Shown: positions 59,920 to 64,000 of the stretch, piece after piece
How the letters are laid out: the number at the start of each line of letters is the position of its first letter
How positions within the stretch are numbered: position 1 is the stretch's first letter
Source of the DNA: JAUASW01 sp036880965
Lineage (GTDB): Bacteria > Pseudomonadota > Gammaproteobacteria > Burkholderiales > Burkholderiaceae_C
Reading direction: 5' to 3'
Assembly (NCBI RefSeq): GCF_036880965.1
Contig: NZ_JBAJMV010000003.1
Span: 558,001 to 622,000 of the forward strand
DNA: 64,000 bases
Translations under genes and position numbers: made by a program
The notes under the pieces: generated by a model
The model's input: the letters and a program-made list of their open reading frames with translations, nothing else
The model's database searches: none
Told to the model about the DNA's origin: nothing

Positions 59920-61146
59920 ATGTCAGACCTGAACTACAACATTGAAGACGTCGCTGGCGGTGTGCCGGTGAAGATGTGGACCAAGGGCGTTCCCGTCGAG
60001 ACCGAGGCCATGGAGCAGCTCGCCAATGCTGCGCGCCTGCCCATCGTGTTCAAGCACGTCGCGGCAATGCCGGACGTGCACCTGGGTATCGGCGCCACCG
60101 TCGGTTCGGTGATTCCGACCATCAAGGCCATCATCCCGGCGGCCGTGGGTGTGGACATCGGCTGCGGAATGATGGCCGCGAAGACCACGCTGCGCGCGGA
60201 AGACCTGCCCGACAACCTCGGCCCGCTGCGCTCGGCCATCGAGAAGGCCGTGCCACACGGTTCCGTGCCCCGCGGCCGTGGCCGTGACACGGGCAGCTGG
60301 GAGAACCCGCCCGAGACGGTGGATCAGGTCTGGGCGACCTTGGCCGACGATTTCGATGCGCTGTGTGAGTTGCACCCGCGCCTGAAGAACACGAACAACC
60401 GCAAGCATCTGGGCACCTTGGGTACGGGCAACCACTTCATTGAGGTCTGCCTCGACGAGTTGGGTTTCGTGTGGTTCATGCTGCACTCGGGTTCGCGCGG
60501 CGTGGGCAATGCCATCGGTACGCACTTCATCGAGCTGGCCAAGAAGGATGCCGAGCGCAACCAACGCAACCTGCCCGACAAGGACCTGGCGTACCTCGAG
60601 GAAGGTGCCGAGCACTTTGATGACTACGTGCGCGGCGTGGGCTGGGCGCAGCGCTTCGCGATGAAGAACCGCGAAGTGATGATGGCCAACCTGATCGCCA
60701 CGGTCCGCAAGGTCATCACGAAGCCCTTCGAGTCGCACGTCGAGGCGGTGAACTGTCACCACAACTATGTGCAGAAGGAGCGCCACTTTGGCGAGGACGT
60801 GTTCGTGACCCGCAAGGGCGCGGTCAGCGCCAAGCGCGGCGAGCTGGGCATCATCCCGGGCAGCATGGGCGCGCGCAGCTATATCGTGCGCGGCCTGGGC
60901 AATCCGGAGAGCTTCGAGAGCTGCAGCCACGGTGCGGGTCGCGTGATGAGCCGTACCAAGGCGAAGAAGATGTTCACCGTGGAAGACCAAATCAAGGCGA
61001 CGGAGGGCGTTGAGTGCCGCAAGGACGCCAACGTCATCGACGAAATCCCGATGGCCTACAAGGACATCGACGCCGTCATGGCGGCGCAGAAGGACTTGGT
61101 CGAAGTGGTACACACCTTGAAGCAGGTGGTGTGCGTGAAGGGATAG
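59920..61146 (+). CDS. rtcB: RNA 3'-phosphate/5'-hydroxyl ligase RtcB
   Basis: A 408-residue GTP- and Mn2+-dependent ligase joining 2',3'-cyclic-phosphate or 3'-phosphate ends to 5'-OH ends. Metal ligands appear in MPDVHLGIGATVGSV, VGVDIGCGMMAAKT, GTLGTGNHFIEV and VNCHHNYVQKE; the guanylated His lies in SCSHGAGRVMSRTKAK. The length is that of the standard RtcB. The start at 59920 (MSDLNYNIED) has GAGAAG upstream and lies directly after the RNA units; the frame is open from 59902. Confidence 0.97.
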   Translation: MSDLNYNIEDVAGGVPVKMWTKGVPVETEAMEQLANAARLPIVFKHVAAMPDVHLGIGATVGSVIPTIKAIIPAAVGVDIGCGMMAAKTTLRAEDLPDNLGPLRSAIEKAVPHGSVPRGRGRDTGSWENPPETVDQVWATLADDFDALCELHPRLKNTNNRKHLGTLGTGNHFIEVCLDELGFVWFMLHSGSRGVGNAIGTHFIELAKKDAERNQRNLPDKDLAYLEEGAEHFDDYVRGVGWAQRFAMKNREVMMANLIATVRKVITKPFESHVEAVNCHHNYVQKERHFGEDVFVTRKGAVSAKRGELGIIPGSMGARSYIVRGLGNPESFESCSHGAGRVMSRTKAKKMFTVEDQIKATEGVECRKDANVIDEIPMAYKDIDAVMAAQKDLVEVVHTLKQVVCVKG

Positions 61147-61202
61147 GAAGGGTGAGGGCTGCATGCTCTCACCCACTTGAGAATAGAAGTGGGAGTGAGG
61201 GC

Positions 61203-62018
61203 ATGAAAGACGAAACCTTGTTGAGCGCGCATCCCGTCTCTGACGAAATGCGTGCCACTGTCCTGGAGAACTTGGCTGAGCTGGAGCAACGGCATCAGGT
61301 ACAGGTTCTGTTTGCCTGCGAGTCGGGCAGCCGCGGCTGGGGCTTTGCCTCGCCCGACAGCGACTATGACGTGCGCTTCGTCTACGTGAACAGGCTGCCC
61401 TGGTATCTGACCGTTGACTCCGGACGGGATGTCATCGAACAGCCGATCAGCGGCGAACTGGACATCAACGGCTGGGACCTGCGCAAGGCGCTTCAACTGC
61501 TGCGCGAATCCAACCCGACGCTGCTCGAATGGCTCCGTTCGCCCATCGTGTACCGACAAGCGACACCGTGGGCGGATCGCCTGCGGGTCTTGGCCGAAGA
61601 GGGCTTTTCTCCGGTCCGTGGCTATCACCACTACGTGTCGATGGCCAAGAAGAACTTGCGAGAGCACCTCTATGGCGAGGTGGTCCGGTACAAGAAATAC
61701 CTCTACGTTCTGCGGCCGCTACTGGCAGCTCGTTGGATACGCGAGGGCCGCGGCGTGCCGCCGATGCGCTTTGCCGAGCTGGCAGCGCAAACGCTGACGG
61801 ACGCGGCGTTGATTGACGAGGTGAACGCGCTGCTGGAGGTCAAGATGCGCGCCGGAGAAGCGGCGACCAGCCCACGATGGGTGGGAATCCACAACTTCAT
61901 CGAGCGGGAGCTGGGCGTTGCGATGGCGCATACGCTCGACAAGGGCCCGAAGGCCGACGGGCGTCAGCTCGACCAGTATCTTCACGATGCGGTGCTGCAC
62001 TTCGACGCCCAGTCTTAA
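61203..62018 (+). CDS. RlaP-type nucleotidyltransferase of RNA-repair operons
   Basis: A 271-residue DNA-polymerase-beta-superfamily nucleotidyltransferase (PF10127, RlaP). The motif ACESGSRGWGFASPDSDYDVRFVYV shows the G-S ... D-x-D pattern; GELDINGWDLRKAL and SMAKKNLREHL are also family-typical. The family is repeatedly found in RtcB/RtcA operons and is predicted to modify or restore RNA ends; its exact reaction is not established. It lies 56 bp after rtcB and 32 bp before rtcA on the same strand. Confidence 0.88.
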   Translation: MKDETLLSAHPVSDEMRATVLENLAELEQRHQVQVLFACESGSRGWGFASPDSDYDVRFVYVNRLPWYLTVDSGRDVIEQPISGELDINGWDLRKALQLLRESNPTLLEWLRSPIVYRQATPWADRLRVLAEEGFSPVRGYHHYVSMAKKNLREHLYGEVVRYKKYLYVLRPLLAARWIREGRGVPPMRFAELAAQTLTDAALIDEVNALLEVKMRAGEAATSPRWVGIHNFIERELGVAMAHTLDKGPKADGRQLDQYLHDAVLHFDAQS

Positions 62019-62050
62019 AACAAGAACAGAAGAAAAGAAGAAGCAAGAAG

Positions 62051-63106
62051 ATGATCGAAATTGATGGTTCCGTCGGCGAAGGCGGCGGACAAATCCTGCG
62101 CACCTCGCTGGCCCTGTCCATTTGCACGGGCCAGCCTTTCACGCTGACTCGCATCCGCGCAGGTCGCAGCAAGCCTGGCCTGATGCGCCAGCACCTGACC
62201 TGCGTGAACGCAGCCACAGAAGTTTGCGGCGCGGAGGTTCACGGCGCCGAGATGAACTCGCAGTCGCTGACCTTTGTGCCTGGCAAGGTGCGCGCTGGCG
62301 ACTACAGCTTCAATGTCGGCACGGCAGGCAGCTGCACGCTGGTGCTGCAGACCGTCTGGCCTGCACTGCTAATGGCCGACGCGCCGAGCCGTCTGAAGTT
62401 GGGCGGTGGCACCCACAACCCGATGGCTCCGCCCTTCCATTTCCTGGAGCGCAGCTACGCACCGCTGATGCGGAAGCTGGGTGCGAACGTCGAGCTGACT
62501 CTGCGTCGGTTGGGCTTCTATCCGGCAGGCGGCGGTGAAATCGAAGTGACGATCTGGCCGGCCGAGGACAAGCTGCAGCCGTTCGATCTGACTGAGCGCG
62601 GGCCGAAGGGCGAGGGCTACGCCGAATGCTTTGCGCCAGCACTGCCTCGCACTGTGGCCCAGCGTGAGCTTGAGCAGTTGGGGGCCGCCCTGGGATGGAG
62701 CGAAGAGCAACTACGCATAGCGCCCGTTCGGCAGAACGAGGGGCCGGGGAACGCCTTGCTGGCGACACTGGTGTACGAGAACCTCAGCGAGGTTTTCACA
62801 CAGTTCGGTGAGAAGGGTGTCAGCTCAGAGAAGGTCGCGCGGGACCTGGTGCGAGAAGTGCGTGCCTATCAACTGAGCGAGGCCGCGCTCGGACCGCACC
62901 TGGCTGACCAGTGGGCGTTGCCACTGGCGCTGGCGGTGTGGAAGCGTCGACGAGAGGCTGCCTACGCATGCACCGATCTCACGGCTCATGCAAAGACCAA
63001 CTTCGAGGTGATCGAGCGGTTTCTTCCCGTGAAGTTCTCTACTGCGGCGGCAGGGAAAGACTGGCGTGTCACCGCCACGCTGGGGCCAGATGTGAAGCGT
63101 CCGTAG
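62051..63106 (+). CDS. rtcA: RNA 3'-terminal phosphate cyclase RtcA
   Basis: A 351-residue ATP-dependent cyclase making 2',3'-cyclic phosphates at RNA ends, which RtcB can use. It starts MIEIDGSVGEGGGQILRTSLALS, the family signature, followed by IRAGRSKPGLMRQHL and the block GTHNPMAPPFHFL. The catalytic His, adenylated in the E. coli enzyme, is matched by LTAHAKTNFEVIERFLP near the C-terminus, after HLADQWALPLALA. Good ribosome site (AAGAAG). Last gene of the rsr-Y RNA-rtcB-rlaP-rtcA operon. Confidence 0.96.
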   Translation: MIEIDGSVGEGGGQILRTSLALSICTGQPFTLTRIRAGRSKPGLMRQHLTCVNAATEVCGAEVHGAEMNSQSLTFVPGKVRAGDYSFNVGTAGSCTLVLQTVWPALLMADAPSRLKLGGGTHNPMAPPFHFLERSYAPLMRKLGANVELTLRRLGFYPAGGGEIEVTIWPAEDKLQPFDLTERGPKGEGYAECFAPALPRTVAQRELEQLGAALGWSEEQLRIAPVRQNEGPGNALLATLVYENLSEVFTQFGEKGVSSEKVARDLVREVRAYQLSEAALGPHLADQWALPLALAVWKRRREAAYACTDLTAHAKTNFEVIERFLPVKFSTAAAGKDWRVTATLGPDVKRP

Positions 63107-63151
63107 GTCGCAAAGGCAGCTTCGAGCATTGCTGCGAACCTGGCGACCTTG

Positions 63152-63194
63152 GCGAACATAGTTCAACGACAAGACCTTGCGGTGATTCGAGCCT
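63152..63194 (+). repeat. Imperfect direct repeat, right copy, after rtcA
   Basis: Shares 33 of 43 positions with 55781-55823 and the same core GACAAGACCTTGCG, same orientation. It lies 45 bp after the rtcA stop. Confidence 0.7.
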
Positions 63195-63231
63195 ACCAGG
63201 CTGCAATAGGTTCAACAGGCGGACAAGCAAG

Positions 63232-63987
63232 TCATGACGCACGCCTTGAACCTTGTCTCGGACTTTGTAGCCTGATGCGGAATTCGCGATAGAAGGCTTC
63301 ATGGACCTTCGCCTCAGTAGCGAGATCCCCATATCGGATTACCCACCTCATCCACCACTGTTTGCGACTATCAGTGCTTTCTTCATCAGCAAGTTTTTGG
63401 TACTCGGTGACGATCTCCGGCCATCGTTCATGGAGTTTGGCTAGGTAGCCTTCAATGGTGCCCTCTGGTACCGCCCCCCCGCAGCGGCCCAACTGCTGTT
63501 GGGCGCTGTCTATGGCGGCCATCGCTGCAGTCGTAATTGCGCGAGCTTGCACCCTTCGTTCTCGCTTTGTCGGGTAGTCCGAAGAGTTGTCAGTGAACCC
63601 AGAAAGCTCGTATCCGAAATCGAAGAAATCACTGAAGCCCTTGGGTTCGTGGTTGTAGTCTCCTGAGCACCATCCGTTAGGAGTCCCCTCATACATGACG
63701 CCATCCATTCTCTTCAAGGTGGGGTACCGAGGTCGAACCGCGCTATTTCTTGCGAGAGCAGTCAGTACCGATGCAAAGCGATCCGCTTCGGCCTCTAGTG
63801 CGAACTGAGTCTCTCCACGCTGCAGTCTCTGCGTATGAGAGAGGACGCGATGACCAAGCTCATGGGCGATCACAAACATGACAGCATCATCGAAACGCTT
63901 GCTTGACTCAATCGCCAAGCTTTGGGCACTCCACTCAAACATTTGCTTCTCCATGCGATCACTGAGCGCAGCCCCAAGATCCGCCAT
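63232..63987 (-). CDS. HELGH zinc metallopeptidase-like protein (start uncertain)
   Basis: A protein of at least 251 residues. The motif MFVIAHELGHRVLSHTQR gives H-E-x-x-H, and ETQFALEAEADRFASV supplies the E-x-x-x-D third-ligand region, as in M48-like or related soluble peptidases. The C-terminal half (about 110-250) is helical and unassigned. The first ATG is at 63987, but the frame stays open to the window edge, so the true start may lie outside. It converges on rtcA and is probably unrelated to the RNA-repair operon. Confidence 0.7.
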   Translation of the reverse strand: MADLGAALSDRMEKQMFEWSAQSLAIESSKRFDDAVMFVIAHELGHRVLSHTQRLQRGETQFALEAEADRFASVLTALARNSAVRPRYPTLKRMDGVMYEGTPNGWCSGDYNHEPKGFSDFFDFGYELSGFTDNSSDYPTKRERRVQARAITTAAMAAIDSAQQQLGRCGGAVPEGTIEGYLAKLHERWPEIVTEYQKLADEESTDSRKQWWMRWVIRYGDLATEAKVHEAFYREFRIRLQSPRQGSRRAS

Positions 63988-64000
63988 AGTGCGGGGGTTG

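Overview
The window looks like the replication-origin region of a high-GC betaproteobacterium of the order Burkholderiales (my inference, from protein family resemblance, the rpmH-rnpA-yidD-yidC-mnmE / dnaA-dnaN-gyrB order and GC-rich codon use). It has two halves: ordinary core chromosome up to gyrB (1-20705), then a long accessory island from about 20.7 kb to the window end. No core gene reappears downstream, so the island's far edge lies outside the window.

Core half. 1-3036 is a minus-strand galactoside/galactonate operon (dgoD, dgoK, dgoA and the start of a secreted GH35-like beta-galactosidase), divergent from a TonB-dependent receptor (3258-5852) that probably imports the sugar. 5922-10439 holds a Ser/Thr kinase with a C-terminal TPR-like half, a secreted protein of unknown function and a divergent ECF sigma factor. 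10452-14913 is the mnmE / yidC-yidD-rnpA-rpmH block. 14574-15300 carries DnaA boxes and is the likely oriC, followed by dnaA, dnaN and gyrB.

Island, part 1 (21220-30691): six tightly packed plus-strand genes join a complete type I restriction system (hsdR, hsdM, hsdS) to an Mrr-like nuclease, a reverse transcriptase with a YVDD motif and a nitrilase-fold protein. RT plus nitrilase is the hallmark of class 1 UG/Abi (DRT1-like) defence. Next, on the minus strand, comes a cluster of four phosphohydrolase-type genes behind a MerR-like gene (31064-34219).

Island, part 2 (34332-41795): an XRE regulator and a Tn7-like transposition core, tnsA-tnsB-tnsC plus two different TniQ proteins, the second with extra helix-turn-helix modules. 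It is followed by a ParS/MbcA-like antitoxin gene and an array of integron-type gene cassettes (43091-48115) with eight attC-like sites but no integrase in the window. Cassette products include MltR-like, HNH-like, RusA-like and AbiGi-like proteins.

Island, part 3 (48448-55259): a HipA-like kinase with an overlapping partner, an XRE + ImmA/IrrE pair, and divergent from it a compact ubiquitin-like conjugation operon (Ubl, E2-like, JAB peptidase, E1-like). An inverted repeat next to the XRE start is a likely operator; this resembles the CapH/CapP type of damage-responsive control.

Island, part 4 (55860-63106): an RNA-repair cluster: RtcR activator, a sigma-54 promoter, the Ro60-like protein Rsr, a 670-bp stretch in which I find four tandem Y-RNA-like folds (one with a YrlA-style permuted tRNA mimic), RtcB ligase, a RlaP-type nucleotidyltransferase and RtcA cyclase. 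Imperfect direct repeats bracket this module. The window ends in a HELGH metallopeptidase gene. Overall, the origin-proximal core is joined to a stack of independently acquired defence and repair modules.
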